Assembly: GCA_003988855.1 (NCBI GenBank)
Contig: QYAI01000085.1
Span: forward strand, 1 to 64,000
From: Arachnopeziza araneosa
Lineage: Eukaryota; Ascomycota; Leotiomycetes; Helotiales; Arachnopezizaceae
DNA: 64,000 nt
Reading direction: 5' to 3'
The notes beneath the pieces were generated by a model. That model saw nothing but the letters and a program-made list of their open reading frames with translations. It was not told where the DNA came from and did not search any database. Positions 31,247-44,383 of this stretch are shown here, one piece after another. A program made the position numbers and the translations under genes. Within the stretch, counting starts at the first letter, position 1. Each line of letters starts with the position of its first letter.

Positions 31247-33676
31247 ATGCCGATAACGAGCGCTCGATTACACACCAAGATGGTATCACAAACAGAAAAG
31301 CCTAGAGCTGCGTTCTTGTTCAGACCTCCTCCCACTCCTGCGCCATCAAATCCAATCCCTTCGTCTTCCCCTGCCTTTGCAACACCGGCGTATCCTATAC
31401 GACCTTTCAATCCCAGCGTTGTGCCTTCAAAAGCCAGCATACTTCCTATTCTACTTCCTGCGGCGACTTTGAGACCATTGGCCTTTCGCACTTTTACTAA
31501 GAAGCACAGCTTAACCCTAACCTCGTCCGCTTTGCAAGTGTTAGCAACCTTCATCGGAAGACATTGTGGGACGGAATGGAGAGAAGGAGGTCTAGCAGAG
31601 CCAGTTTTGGAGGAAGTGGCTAGGAGCTGGAAAACCCGAAATGGAGGGACCATTCTTGATGGCGAAGGCAGTACCCTAAACGATATTTTGAGGAGCCTGG
31701 AAGGGACCATGAGTGGTGGAAAGATAGTTGCAAGCAGAGAACTCAGTCGACAGAATAGTCTGGCGTTTGGTTCAAATGGAGAGGCTATCCCTACAAGACT
31801 GATGAGTGTCCCTGGTCTTGGGAGAGAAGATAGTACGTCGAGTTTTGGTTTGTCGGCTTTAGATGTTGAGGAGGAAGAGGAAGACGATGGTTCGAGAGAT
31901 CCAAGAAAATGGCTAAAAGTCATCGATGCTTTCGAACAACCTCGGATGATTTACAATACTGGCAACAAACATTTTGATCAGTAGGTGCTTTACAGTATGT
32001 TTAGGGTCTGCTAACATTATTTTAGCGAGACAACAAAGCCATCTTTATTTCCTCCCGCTGCTCATAAGACTAAAGTCTTTCGAAATCGATATAATCTAAT
32101 ACACCAGCGTCTCTTAAGAAATGAATCCTTTCAAACTCCAACTTTTGAAGCCTCTAGAGCTTCAGGAAAGCGTTCTAGTTTAACGACTGCTCAACAATCG
32201 TATAAACTGACGCCGATTGCCAATCTTCTAGGTAGAAATGGAACGAACCATATGATATTGGGTCTCCTTACCATCTCGCCTACCGGGACATTGGCAATTA
32301 ATGATTTGACGGGTAGTATTGCATTAGACCTTACTCATGCAAAACCAATCCCCGAGGATGGAGCTTGGTTTGCGCCTGGCATGATTGTTCTAGTTGATGG
32401 AAGCTATGAGGAAGAAGACAGCAATGTTGGTGGAGGGCTTGGGGGCATTGGCGGAATTGGTGGCTCAATCGGTGGAAAGTTTATGGGATTCTTCATTGGT
32501 GGCCCTTCTTGTGAGCGACGAAAGACCACCTTAGGTCTTTCTGGCGGTGATGGTGAAGGGAATTTGACAGCTGGAGGTGGATTTGGCTGGACTGACTTCC
32601 TTGGGGTTGGAAGTGAGCGAGCAGTTGGTCAGAAGATGCGCAAAGTCGAGCAGAGATTGTTCCGATCGAATACCGTGGAAGATAATCTTGGGGGTAGAAG
32701 TCGAATGATTTTAATAGGCGAAATCAATCTCGATCAGCCTACAACATTGCAGGCTCTCAAAAAGCTATTTGGGATCTATGCTTCCGAACCTGAGGAAGAT
32801 ACGCCTATGACTTTTGTCCTCATGGGCAACTTTGTTCAGCATGCTGTTATGGCTCGCGGAGGCAGTGGCGGTAGCATCGAATATAAAGAGTACTTTGACA
32901 CTCTGGCATCCATCCTCTCAGAATACCCAACGCTGCTGCAATCTGCCACTTTCGTCTTCGTACCTGGCGATAATGACGGCTGGGCCTCTTCATTCTCTGC
33001 TGGCGCAGCTACCCCATTACCTAGAATGGGCATCCCAGAAATGTTCACCTCACGAATTAAACGTGCGTTCGCAACCGCAAATACAGACGCTGAAAAAGAG
33101 CACGGAAAGAAAACGGACGGCGAAGCTATATGGACTAGCAATCCTTCCCGTCTTTCTCTCTTCGGAACAAACCACGAGATCCTGCTCTTTAGAGATAATA
33201 TGACATCCCGCCTTCGCCGCACAGCCATCAAGTTCTCCGCTTCAAAACCTGAAGGAACTAACGAGGTCGAAGAAATGGACATCAATACGCCACCTCCTTC
33301 TTCTCCTCCACTGCCTGCGGAGATGGATATTGATGCGGAATCACACGTGCCTCAGTCTACGAGCGAAGCTGTAGACAATGACCTCCATGTTGCGAGAAAA
33401 CTAGTCAAGACAATCCTCGACCAAGGCTACCTCGCCCCTTTTGGCATAGCGATGAAACCAGTGCTGTGGGATTATGCAAGCGTTTTGCAGGTGTATCCTC
33501 TTCCTACAGCGATGGTGCTGGCTGATACGGAAGCGCCTGCATTCTGCGTTACGTATGAAGGGTGTCATGTAATGAATCCGGGGTGTGTGGTTGCACCTGG
33601 CAGGCGCGGTGTGGCGAAATGGATTGAGTATGATATCAAACAGAAAGTTGGGAAAGTTAGGGAAGCGTTGTTTTAA
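31247..33676 (+). CDS. DPB2: DNA polymerase epsilon subunit B (Dpb2)
   Basis: Exons 31247-31980 and 32026-33676 are joined by a 45-nt intron (GTAGGT...GCTAAC...TTTAG) in phase 2, giving 794 aa. The N-terminal part is Pro-rich; an alternative ATG lies 33 nt downstream. The middle has the OB-fold region (YKLTPIANLLGRNGTNHMILG, ALDLTHAKPIPEDG...VLVDGSY). The C-terminus is the catalytically dead calcineurin-like phosphoesterase domain of B subunits (RMILIGEINLDQPTTLQALK, MTFVLMGNFVQ, FVFVPGDNDGW, SNPSRLSLF, and LVKTILDQGYLAPF). Dpb2 is the essential non-catalytic subunit that ties polymerase epsilon to the GINS/CMG helicase. A long Gly-rich insert (about 380-395) and an acidic insert with PPPSSPPLPAEMDID are species-specific-looking additions. 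Confidence 0.93.
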
Positions 33677-33891
33677 GGCTATGGAGAAAGCGTGGTATGC
33701 AAGACGCTATATCACGAGGGACAAATTTTATATTAAAGTCACCGATTACATGGGAATGGAGTCTAGGACCGTATAAGATCTTTCAATGATGCATCTTAAA
33801 CCCCGTACACCTACATTGTTTACATTTGTGGGTATCCCATGCCCATTTCCATTTCCCATCCATGCCAATATACATATGCTTCGAACACAAT
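33677..33891. other. Short convergent 3' region
   Basis: 215 bp between the ends of DPB2 (plus) and the FUSC transporter gene (minus); no gene. Confidence 0.5.
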
Positions 33892-36800
33892 TTACCGTAA
33901 CTCTAATAAGTCCTCGTCCATAACTCCATAAAGATCTTCAATCGCCTTCTCAACTCTCAAAATCTCATCCGATAATTGTCCAGTGACGAGAATATAAGCA
34001 TAAACAAGCTCATAATCTTCATCACGCGCGACAGGTTCACCCTTCTCTTCGGCGTCAGCCGATTCTTTCCTGTATTGAAAAATCTTGGCCAGGAGTCTAT
34101 CCCTCGCATTAGAGGTACTAGGTAGGGCGTCGTTGAGTGGATACTCTAATTTTAGAGAGCTGGCAAGGACTTGGAACAGATGGCTGATTCTGGAGCAGAG
34201 CTGAGCTCGTTCCTCGGTGGTGTATTTAAGGAGAATAGTCTCGCCTTCGCTTGCCGAGAGATCGCGTTGTATGACTATATTCATAGCGTGAAAGGAGTCA
34301 AGCATTTTATTTGTTGAGTCCATGATTCGTTCAAATTGCTTGACCGGAAACGGACCGCGAAGCTCAAATTCACTAATAGCAGCATTTCGGAGACCATCAA
34401 GGCGGATGACTAGAATGATGTCAGCTGTGGGTATATTCTCGTTGTTTTAAACTCACTATATCTTTGCAAGGCAAACTCCTCCCGCAAATTCATATACGGT
34501 TCTGGTGACTCGCCTTCTAGAAGAGTAGCCAATGGGTCTCGCTTCCAAATAAGACCCATTCGCAACCAAAGCAACGACAAGCCATCCTGGAATTTGTGTC
34601 GTGCCGAAATAGGCCAAATGACTCTCGTGATGATAAGACCCCAGAGTACACCGGCCAGCACAGCAGCAACTCTATGCATAGCAATCTCAGAGATGATGGG
34701 TGCTACACCTCCCTCATCATCATCATTCTCGCCCTCCTTGACCGACAAACTATAGGCATACAAACATGACAAATTGTATGTCAACATAATAAATCGGCCG
34801 AATGGCCCCTTGCCTTTTGCAATAATAATGTAGAAACACGGTAAGCTGACAAGCCACCCACAGAAAGCCAAGGCGAAACCGTTTCCTTGACATACTAGCC
34901 AGACGATTACAGCAATAATAGCACCGATGAAAGTGCCAATAAATCTCGCCCAGCCAGTTGTATTAGATGCACCAATCGTCATAGAACAGACAAGCATATA
35001 GGATAGAAGTCCCCATTCTCCTCTCCAGTGTTGATAGAAAGGTCTTGTGTATGGGATAAAGGCGAACAACGCATAGAGTGCGGCTCCAATTCCAACTTTG
35101 AATGCGAAGCGAACTAGACTTTCGTAAGTATTTAAGAATGGTCAAGGCGTTATCAACGTACCATCATCTCTTACTATAGTCCGTAGAATATGCAATATCT
35201 TGCGAGATAGGCTTTGCCTTGGATCAGAATGAAATTCAGCACCTGACCAGTTCCTAGACTCTCGTCTTTCGAAAGCTAGTTCAGGAAAGTCCTTGGTAAC
35301 TGTTGATTCTCGGCTTGGGTCAATTAATGGCTCTTCTTCAACCTGCGAGTTTGACTTGACACTGTGAGCTTTGGGCTTCTGCCAAAATAGAAGCCATTTC
35401 CACGAGTGATGAGCGTTTTCGTTTTCCTCCTTCAACTCCTCTAATATGGATAGATAGTTTTGCATTTCATTAGCAAATTGAAGAAGAGAGAAACTGAAAT
35501 GCCCGCAGCTCGCAGCCACTTCTTCGAAATCTGCTTCGATGCTCTCAGATCTCTCTCGATCTAGCTCTTTACTTCTGTACAATTCTTTTAACGCATTGGC
35601 TCGAGCACCACTATATAATTTCCTTGACGATATCAGCAACCGTTTTAACACTATTCCTAGAGTAATAACTTACAGTGCATCTGTGAGGCTTGTTTTAAAA
35701 TGATCATTAATTTTGATAATGTAATCCGGTCCTTCCCCAAAGGGCAGCTCCTGTAATATTTGTGAAAGGGTATACGCAAGCGATTTCATGGAAGGTCCAA
35801 GATGTATGATGAACCGTGCAAAGATCTCCGTTGGGGTCCGAACTGTGGGAATGTTCATGCTCTCCACACTAAATCCAGATCCTCCTCTGTTTAATCCGGG
35901 CCGTTCTAATGAATCGCCGTTCGTTTGGTCATCTTCAGCTCCACTTCCCTCCTCCGATGCTTCTTCAATGGCCGTCAAGATAGCAAACCTATCATTACGA
36001 CCAGAGAGGGTAGATCCGCCTTGAATTTGAGGCATTTGGCGCGCGATAGGTGTCGAACTTCCAATTCCAGCATTCTCTTTCAGCAATGCAAATTGAGTTG
36101 TTGCAGCACTTCGGAGACCGCCAATAGACTGCGCAAGTCGTTGCATGCAGCGCACCAGGCTAGCTTCGAGCATGTATTCATCTTCCGTTCCAAGAAGATA
36201 ATGTTCAAACCTAGCTTCCCGAAGATTTCTAGACAGTTGTATAAAACAGGTTTTGTACTTGCTTTGAGCAGTATTGAAAGCTGTAGATCGGAGGTCTGAC
36301 TCTGAGCCACTCAGGAAACCATTAGTGATCATACCAAGCATGTCTCCAAAAGAGTCGGTGGTCTTAATCATAGTGTCTCTCAGGTCTCTCCTTGCAGAGA
36401 TAGGCCAAACTAGCAGACTAACAACCGAAGTTGAGATTATTCCCATGATCACCATTTTCATGACCTGCACAATCTTATCGTTCGAAAAAACGCCAATCTG
36501 AACAGCATTTTCCTTTGTCAACACGGTAATTATAGCCAAACTAGCCAAACTACATGCCACGCTGACCAAAGGTGCATTATATCTCTGTTTGATCCATCCG
36601 ACAAAGCCCAAGCCGCCCCCACAGAACACAACGAGGATTAAAATATATGCGAGTTCGATAAGATCAAGTTGCGTTTCGAAGAACACAGCTACTGCCATGC
36701 TTGAGACCCCTATGAATGTTGCATAGAAGAATGCAGCAAGACCAAGCAGAGCAGCCTCTTCCATACTCCCAGCACTTCGAGCAGGGTGGAAGTAAACTGT

Positions 36801-37265
36801 GATGGTAGCAACCATGTGTTTTCCGTCTTGGTGCCCGAGAAAGTTAGCAATTGGGGGAAGAAAAGTCGCCATACTTCCAAGGAGATATGCCAGAGAGCAC
36901 TTTAGTATCCCTTTGGCTGTAGGGGTTTTCAGCCATTGGAAGAATTCGTCTACAGACTCTGCAGCATTATCGACTGCGGTTCGAAATGTCCCGGCTTGCG
37001 AGTAAGGCTGTCGTATAGGAAGCAGCGGAGCATCGGAATTTGTTCGTGACGGCGCGTCAAAGTTTGCCGGATTGCTGAGAGTTATCTGCCGTCGAACTCG
37101 TTCGCCGGTGCTTGGGATAATGAAAGTCCCATTTCTGAGCTTCTATTACAGCACCAGTTAGATAGTATGAAGCTAGAGAAGGAAGGAGCTTACGCCACGC
37201 TTAGAGCGAGCGAACCGTCGACTTATTGGTGATGCAGGACCAGCTGAGGCCGACGGGGAACTCAT
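33892..37265 (-). CDS. FUSC/ArAE-family membrane transporter (Bre4-like, DUF2421)
   Basis: Five exons: 37265-37194, 37142-35674, 35622-35162, 35113-34457 and 34409-33892, all junctions in phase, giving 1,058 aa. The first membrane block (about 75-235) has several spans, starting LKCSLAYLLGSMATFLPP and including AALLGLAAFFYATFIGVSSM. A long soluble loop with acidic inserts follows. The second block (about 670-830) has KVGIGAALYALFAFIP, GEWGLLSYMLVCSMTIGAS, ARFIGTFIGAIIAVIVWL and VLWGLIITRVIWPISARHK. The C-terminal helical domain is DUF2421-like. The repeated VWPISARRD / IWPISARHK motif marks the two FUSC repeats. Relatives are fungal Bre4-type proteins (brefeldin A sensitivity) and plant aluminium-activated malate channels; the substrate is unknown. 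The exon 2 acceptor could be shifted by 3 nt. Confidence 0.88.
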
Positions 37266-37526
37266 ATTGGTCTTTTCATGGTTCTCATGTGTTGAAAACC
37301 TGCAGTAGTGAAGCTCGGGAAGCGAAAGCTCTGTTATGTGTCTGATTATTGTCAAGCCACCCTGGAAGCTTGCCCCGGATTTTGCGGAGGAGCGGCCGCT
37401 AGTTTTCACATGGCTGAAGCAAGGATACCTGTTCTGTACACGAAAACTCATGCAATCATTTCCATTGTTTTGCTCAGACTTCTCTACTTTTTCTAACGAT
37501 AATACCTATGCTTCCTCCTGGATTTT

Positions 37527-39461
37527 TTACTCCAGAACTGAGACACTCCAGATCTTCAAGGCGGCATCTCCACCAGTGCTTGCAATCTTCTTACCACCAT
37601 CAAGCCACGCGACTCCATTAACACCGTCTTTGTGACTGTTCGGGGCCTTGACTCGCTTTCCTGGAGCCTTCAAACTCCAGACAAAGACATTAGTGTCTAA
37701 ACCGCCACTAACCGTATGTGTACCCTCAGCGTTCCAAGCAATACTTGTGACTCGTGCTGTATGTGCTGACCATCTGTCGGTCTTGACGTCCCACGAACTA
37801 GTGTCATAGACAGTGATCTTGCCTGATGAGTTACCAGCTGCAAAGAGAGCGCCGTCAGGTGAGAATGCTAGTGCTGTGATCTGAGCTGTAGAATTTGTGA
37901 GCTTTGCCTTCGGAGCTAGCTTGTGGCTCCCGTCTACCGTGTAGATATGCACGGCATTGGCATCATCTCCAACAGCCACCAGAGATTTGGATGCTGCGAT
38001 TGCAGTTGGCGTAAAGTCCTTTGTTGGAAAATTCCCAACGAGGTCGTCTTTGCTGAATATATCTACGCCGGTGACAGTGGCTACAAATACTCGACCTTCG
38101 GCCGACGCGAGCCCCTTCGGTTGAGCAGAAAGCTTCAACGATTCTCCCAAGAAGGTGTTACCAGCAGTGTCCGCAATTCGTAACGTGTCGTCCCAGCCGA
38201 CACTGTACGCCCTGGTAGATGTTGTCTGGAATGCTGTGACTTGGTTTTTGTGAGATTCCCCCTCAACGGCCGAGCCGACACCCGTCGAAACATCCCAGGA
38301 GCATACTCTGCCGTCAAAACTCCCTGTCCAGAAAGTTTGCCCTTTACTATCATGGCTTGATCCAAAAGCTGTGATGCTCTTATTGTGTCCTTGTACAATC
38401 TTTGCCGGCTTTTGACTTCCTTCCACAAGATAATTCAGATCACCTGCTAAGTTTAAGCTGATGATAGTCCCATCACTGCGGCCAGCGGGCCAGACAACTC
38501 CAACTTGGTGATCTGGAATGCTAACATTGGCCTCCCCTCCAAATCTCCAGGTCTGGACCGCTTTCCCAGCTTCCACATCCCACAGCTTCACTGTCTGATC
38601 TGCGCTGGCCGTGACGAATCTTTTTGAATCTTTGGCCCACGAGACTCCAAAGATACTGCCTTGGTGTTCCCCCACACCTATCTGCTTCTCAGGTGTACCG
38701 TCTTTTCCGTCGTATATCTGGATTCTACGATCTGCGCCAACACTAACCAGGTGGTTTCCATCTGGGGAGAAACCGACACCATATATATAGCCTCTGTGAA
38801 GGCCACCGAATTTTCCAGCAAATTTAAACGGTACACCATGCAAAAACACCAAGCTACTATCATCGGAACCTGTAGCTGCTCGTAGGGGTCGTTGTTGGCG
38901 TAGCGAAACTGAGTTGATGATAGATGAATGGCCGGTGATCTCTCCGACTGAGTTCCCACTATCTGCTGTTATACAGTGTCCGAACCTCTCTCGCCCATCT
39001 CCAACCGCAATGATGCGCTGGGAATCTCCATCCCAAGCAATGTCGTTTATCCTGCCCGAAATAATACGATAATCTCCTGCATTTATATCAAAATCTGAAT
39101 TCGATTTGCGATTTAAATCTCCTACCTTTCGTATTTTCTGCCCCAATAGCATCCCAAACCTTTACTGCGCCAGAAACATCACCTGAAGCTACATAATAAC
39201 CTGAGGGTGAAAAGCGCGCAACAGTTGTTTGACAGGTATGGCCAACATATTGCTTGCTTATGGAAGGGTCATCGATTGACCGGAGGAAGACTGATTTCCC
39301 TGACTGCGCTGCATATTCAGTGACAGTATCAAATAGAGGTATCGAGTCCTACTCACAGCATATGCTATGCGTTCCCCTTTGGCGTCTGTGGAGAGCTGCG
39401 TGGGCCTGCCACGTTCGGTGTTCGGCGATGCCGCAAGAATCTTCTCAATAGTGATGGACAT
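37527..39461 (-). CDS. AIP1: Actin-interacting protein 1 (AIP1/WDR1)
   Basis: Exons 39461-39357, 39303-39126 and 39076-37527 give 610 aa, the standard length. Introns of 53 and 49 nt begin GTGAGT and GTAGGA; at the first, two AGs are close together and only the second (CGCAG) keeps frame. The protein is WD repeats end to end, forming the two seven-bladed propellers of AIP1. The N-terminus (MSITIEKILAASPNTERGRP) and motifs SGRINDIAWDGDSQRI, GRERFGHCITADSGNSVGEI, ATGSDD..LVFLHGVPFKF and GYIYGVGFSPDG are typical. AIP1 works with cofilin to sever and disassemble actin filaments at cortical patches. It lies just downstream of the FUSC gene in map order (262 bp), on the same strand. Confidence 0.93.
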
Positions 39462-40584
39462 CGTTTCTCTTGATGGTTTTTGAGTTATGAAAAGACTGGA
39501 TGATTGACAGAAAACTGGGTTGCCATATATTGCTCAAGGTGATGTAAAACAAGGAGGGGTCAGGCTGACGTGTAACAAGTGACAAGGCTGAGTTGATGTC
39601 AAGGTGGGGTTGGCAGAAAGAATTTCTATAAATATATTCTTACAGTTCCGCTCATACAGGATAGATCACTAGATAGAAGACGGTGACTATGGCTTAAATT
39701 GAGTTTTTCATGAGCATCGACCTCCCTTTTTGCTCAGCTTGTGTAACTACAGTCACAGCTTCACGAAACTCAGTCGCTTAATGATTCTTCAGGTCAGTTT
39801 TTTAAGTTAACTAGAGACAAAGTCCTTCACTCAATTAAGTTAGACCCTAGGTTAATACCTACTGTGTGGAAGAAGATGTTGTTTAACACTCCTCAAACTT
39901 AAAGACCTCCGGGCTGACAGGACACAAGTTAAAACTGTTGGTGACTGAAGCTTTCATGTCGAGCGACATAATTTCCTGAAGTGTATCGCTACTCGCAGAT
40001 AATAGACAGCAAAACTATTTCTCATAAGAACATTGTAATTTGCGTTTATTTATTCAACAACACGCTAGCTAGGTATCTGCACTATTCCTCCCCCGTTCAT
40101 CACCCTCGTGTTTATCTCTCTGGCACTCATGGTAGCAGAGGAACCAACAGGAGTAGGCCACCACATCAGTTTCGCCACCAACGCCAGTAAGAACCAGCCA
40201 GCCAGCAATCCCGATCTCGAGTCTTTTCGAGTTCCCGACCATGAGCGCCGGCAAAATGCGTATACGTTTGCGTCCCTAATATGTACAATGCAGGTATAGA
40301 CAAAACTCCTCCGGTTCCCATCATGGATAAGTCATGCAAACTGAAAAGCAAGGTAAAGAAAAGGAGTGAATAATCTACATTATGATTCCATAAGACGTTT
40401 AATCCGGAACGCCTACTTTATAGTGTGCTAGGCACACTCCCATGCGCAAGGCCGATGCAAAGTGATGGAGGGCATCATTAAACAGCTTAGCCACCACGAT
40501 GAACATTCGCTCTTATTGGAACCGCCTGACTGGGAATGAAAGACTTTTGTGTGACCAGCCCATATGTTACAGCGAAATGGAAGG
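39462..40584. other. Intergenic, AIP1 promoter and atfA 3' region
   Basis: About 1.1 kb. No supported ORF. It contains the AIP1 upstream region and the probable atfA 3' UTR. Confidence 0.45.
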
Positions 40585-42330
40585 TTATGAGAAGCGACGG
40601 CCATTCATGGCGGCGTTTTGCTGTTGTTGACTGGCAGCCAGACCATATGGGTTCATTTGACCGGCGTAACTGCCATTCTCCATTAAATGGTGCATGCCTA
40701 CGCCGTTAATTCCTTGTTGATGGGATACAGGGCAATCTTTGTGCGCCAGGAGTATAGTCTTGAGATGCACCACCTCATCTCGCAACTGAGCCAACTGCGT
40801 ATTGAGACTATCATTCTCTGCAGTATAAAGTTCAACTTTCTGTTGCAAGTTTGCAAGCCATTGCTTCTTGCGTTGTCGACACTTGAGAGCAGCAACCCTG
40901 AGAGGAGTCAGTGACGTCATGGAGCCAAAATCTAGATCAACTTACCTATTTCGCTCGAGGAAGTTCTTACGCTTTTCTTCATCAGTCATCTTCTTTCCAT
41001 TGGCATTGTACTCATCCTTGGACATATCTTGCTCATCTTCTGAAGGAGGCTCAACGCTCATAGCATGTCCATTATTTCCTTTTGATTTTTTATTTGCATG
41101 CCCTTTGGCGGGAGCATCGTTGACCTTCCTACGACCATTGGTTTGATTTTCTTGGGCGCCTCGCTTGCCCTTGCCTCTGGTATTAGGTCTGCTCATTTGA
41201 TCATTGTCTTCTGAATATCCATTGCTTCCTTCGCTCACTGCACGACCGGAAGCTGTACTGATAGAAGTATTATTTCGATTTGCCATAGTTGGAGAAACAT
41301 CAGCAGATTGACCACCCATTTGCAAGTTCATAGCCTGAGGGTGTGCATGAACAGGCATTTGAGGAGCCATAGTGTAGTGATTTGTTGGCTGTGGGCCATT
41401 GCGAGCCTGAGCCAATAAGAAGAGGCCATTGGCAGCATCGTTTGCATCATGCTGATCAAAATGGCCGGATTGTGAAGGCTTGACATCCATTGCATTCACC
41501 ATTTCTTGAGGTTGGGGGTGTGGTTGAGATGTAATGCTTTGACCCTGGTTGGGAACCTTAGTAGCTGCTGCAGCACTCAGCGCAGTGCGATGAAAGTCAA
41601 GAGTAGACGGCGTTGCGCCGCCACTCGCCAAAGAGTTAAAGAGTGATTGCGAAGTTGGACTCGGCTCTGGGAACATAGAACCACCTCCCCCAGGTGTGAG
41701 TCCAGATCGGAGGCCAGATTCGTTGGGTGTCGGAAATCCACCGCGCAAATGATGTCCATCACCAAAATAGTCATCTTTTTGAGGAGCGGAAAGCATCGCA
41801 GGACTTAAAGGTCCTGATCGTAGACCTCCCCAAAAGTTTGGCGTAATTCCTGAACCTAAACCAGCAGGTGAAGTCAGAGCAGCGACAGAGGGAAGTTTCG
41901 TTCCACCAGGTGTCTGAACTGTTCCATTCGTATTACTTCCGCCTCCTGCGAAAGAAAACTCGAATGGATTTGTCTCGTGTGAGAGATGTCCGTGGTTTAC
42001 AGAGAAATAATCGGGCGTATTACTGACAGCTGGCGCAGGACGAGGTGGAGGCGCAAGAGGTTCTGTAGTAGCTACGTCTGGTTTGGCGATGTCTTGTTTT
42101 GCGTCGGTGTCTGATTGGAGTATGGCCATGTTAGTTGAGTACTAACTGAGAGAATGTGGCGATGATATGACAAAAGACTCCATCTGATGGCAGTGACTAT
42201 GCCTGATCGCAACGGAAATAATAAATTTGTATGGTGTCAACTTACCGATTGTTTTCAAAGGCTCAGAACTAAGTTGCACGGGCGACTTCGAGTCCCCCTT
42301 CTTCGTGCTGTCCCTTGGAGAGCTCCCCAT
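40585..42330 (-). CDS. atfA: AtfA/Atf1-type bZIP stress transcription factor
   Basis: Exons 42330-42246, 42110-40946 and 40897-40585 give 520 aa. Intron 1 is 135 nt, intron 2 only 48 nt, and both are in phase. The bZIP (about 408-460) reads KNFLERNRVAALKCRQRKKQW followed by a leucine zipper; intron 2 splits it inside the basic region after ERNR, a common position in fungal atf1 genes. Upstream lie the HRA/OSM-type regions (PDYFSVNHGHLSHETNPFEFSF, PNFWGGLRSGPLSPAML) with SP/TP sites that suit a Hog1/Sak1-type MAP kinase. The product should bind CRE (TGACGTCA) as homo- or heterodimer in the nucleus and control oxidative, osmotic and conidial stress genes. An ATG at 42129 inside intron 1 also opens frame but replaces the conserved first exon. 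Confidence 0.93.
40912..40919. promoter_or_regulatory. CRE palindrome inside atfA intron 2
   Basis: TGACGTCA lies within the 48-nt second intron (40945-40898), next to the probable CACTGAC branch site. It is the exact sequence AtfA-type proteins bind, but a chance octamer is not excluded. Confidence 0.35.
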
Positions 42331-43164
42331 AATTGAGTTCGACTCGCGCGTTGCTGGGGGGAGATACTGGAATAGTTCCAGGTGGCTTGCTTATGACGAT
42401 AGTAAACCGATCAACAGGCGAAATGTGCCAAATGGGATCTTAATGATGGCTGTTACTCGGAGCGGTAAGACGATGTTAAGGTTTCGAGGTCGACGTCAGG
42501 GCAATGTGCAATGACGAAGGCGAAGACCTACGATCGGCTACTTATTAGTACAGGGCAGCCGAGCCAGCATAATGTAACAGTAGCAGCTTCTGCTTACCTG
42601 TCACAATAAAAAGGTCGATAAGTCCGCCAATTCGATCGCGCTTCGTGGTTTTAGAGTGCTAGAAATGACAGGATATTCGATAGGTATAGATGATGAGAAT
42701 GTTGTTTTGATTTGTAGGTATTCGATGTGGTGTCGACAACGATGGCGCAAAACCCCCTGACAAATGCGAACGCAATTTTCCCCAGCTCAAGCTTCTCGAC
42801 GTTGAATAATCCGACCGATCGGAACGTTATTCATGAGAAGCTATTCCAAGGAATAGTTCGTACGGCAGATCCAATGAAATGCGCTTTGTGATATTTTACG
42901 TTTCCTTCGATTCGAGGACGCATTCACTGTTCGAGAAAAGGGTGACGTAGACAATTTTGCGACCGTACGTGCTGTCAAGCGCTGGTGCCAGAGTCGGTGA
43001 CCTTTGAAGGCGCGGCCAATGGACTAAATTATCGCCGATGATGGAAAGGGAAATAGATTTGCCTCGGGACGCAGTGAACAAGCGCGTTGTTGAGGCTCTG
43101 TAGACTCGAGGTTTTGTCGTGTGTGAAAGTTGAGGAAGAAATGAGGAATGACGCACGGCGAACG

Positions 43165-43330
43165 TCATGAAGCACCAGGAGGTTTTTGGGAGGGCGTTCT
43201 CGTTAAAGCCATCTGACATTGTGCTAGTCCCAAAGAACCGAGTGGTGGCGCCAGGTCAACATCTCCTGCCCAATTAGCATCTGTCCATAGGCTCACCCCC
43301 CCGTTCAGGATTTCATGCTGACCACCCGGT
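43165..43330 (-). mobile_element. Possible remnant of a Ty1/copia RNase H segment
   Basis: On the minus strand a short frame reads SLWTDANWAGDVD followed by LGSLGLAQCQM. The first string resembles the RNase H motif of Ty1/copia polyproteins (GY[ST]DADWAGD.D followed by RRST[ST]G). Only about 50 codons remain, no LTR was recognised and the part after the motif is out of frame. Tentative. Confidence 0.3.
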
Positions 43331-44383
43331 CGATTAGAAATACACACTCCTTTCAGAGGTCAAGAACACCACGATTCGGGTCTCAATTTCAGCAGTTCAT
43401 ACTGTCTGTGTCTCTGCTCTAGAAACCAATCCTCCGAGCACCCGCGACCCGAACCACTCGAACGAGGTTTGCAAAGCAATACTTGAGTGGGGCTGCTGGA
43501 GACGGGTGTCACGACTAAGCTTGGAAATCAGCTCAGTGTTTTTTCTTACTTTAGCCGCTAATCGCCGTGTATTGGTAGATTTGATCTTCATTTATCAAGC
43601 AATATGGGCGTCAATTAATATGCTGACCCAAAGTCGTAACCATCACGCACATCACTGTGTGTTACCAGTATCGCTTCTTCTGCGCTCCTTCGAAATACAC
43701 TCCCACATGATAATAGGGGTACTATGCGGGATCCCCAACTGTTCGGCAGAGGCTGATTTAAACGAGAAACCCCCCTCGATCTATTCCGCCGCAACCGAGA
43801 TAAGCATATCACCAAAGCAGCTTTGAGTTTGGGACTTTCGAGCCAAGAATATCAAGGGCAATCAATATCAACGGAGAATATTCTCGGCATCTTTCATCCG
43901 CTGAGTGGTAGATGAGAAGCAAGGTTTTCAACATCGAACCACCAGGAGATGCATTACTCATGCATCTTTGAACCTGGGCGTTGAAGTAGAACAGCTAGAT
44001 GGAGAGAGTTTGTCAACTAGCCCATGAATTAGTATATTTCCTGCTGGGAAAGTAGACTAGCGGCTCTACCTTGAAAACCCAATTCCACTGTAAGATTTAT
44101 CTATCTATATCATTCTGCGAGTGTCAAAATTGCTTCCTGATGAGCGTAGAATTACCATGGCTGCACAACTTTTGCGTGGGAGTTGACTGAATGCTTTGTA
44201 CTATCATACCTGCAAGATCTCTTATTTTACAGGGAAACCATGCTAGAACTTGCAAGTACTAATGTGGCTACCGACTTCAGAGCCCCAAAAAAAAGTGGTT
44301 CATTTTTCATCGCCTTTGAAAATGCAGTGCTTGCATGCTGCTTTCTCTGGAGAGCAACGTCCTTCACGAATTTACCCTCTGTG

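Noticed and set aside
43506..43826. 106-codon plus-strand ORF in the gene desert
   Set aside because: Non-ATG start, no domain, no conserved composition, and another frame is open opposite it.
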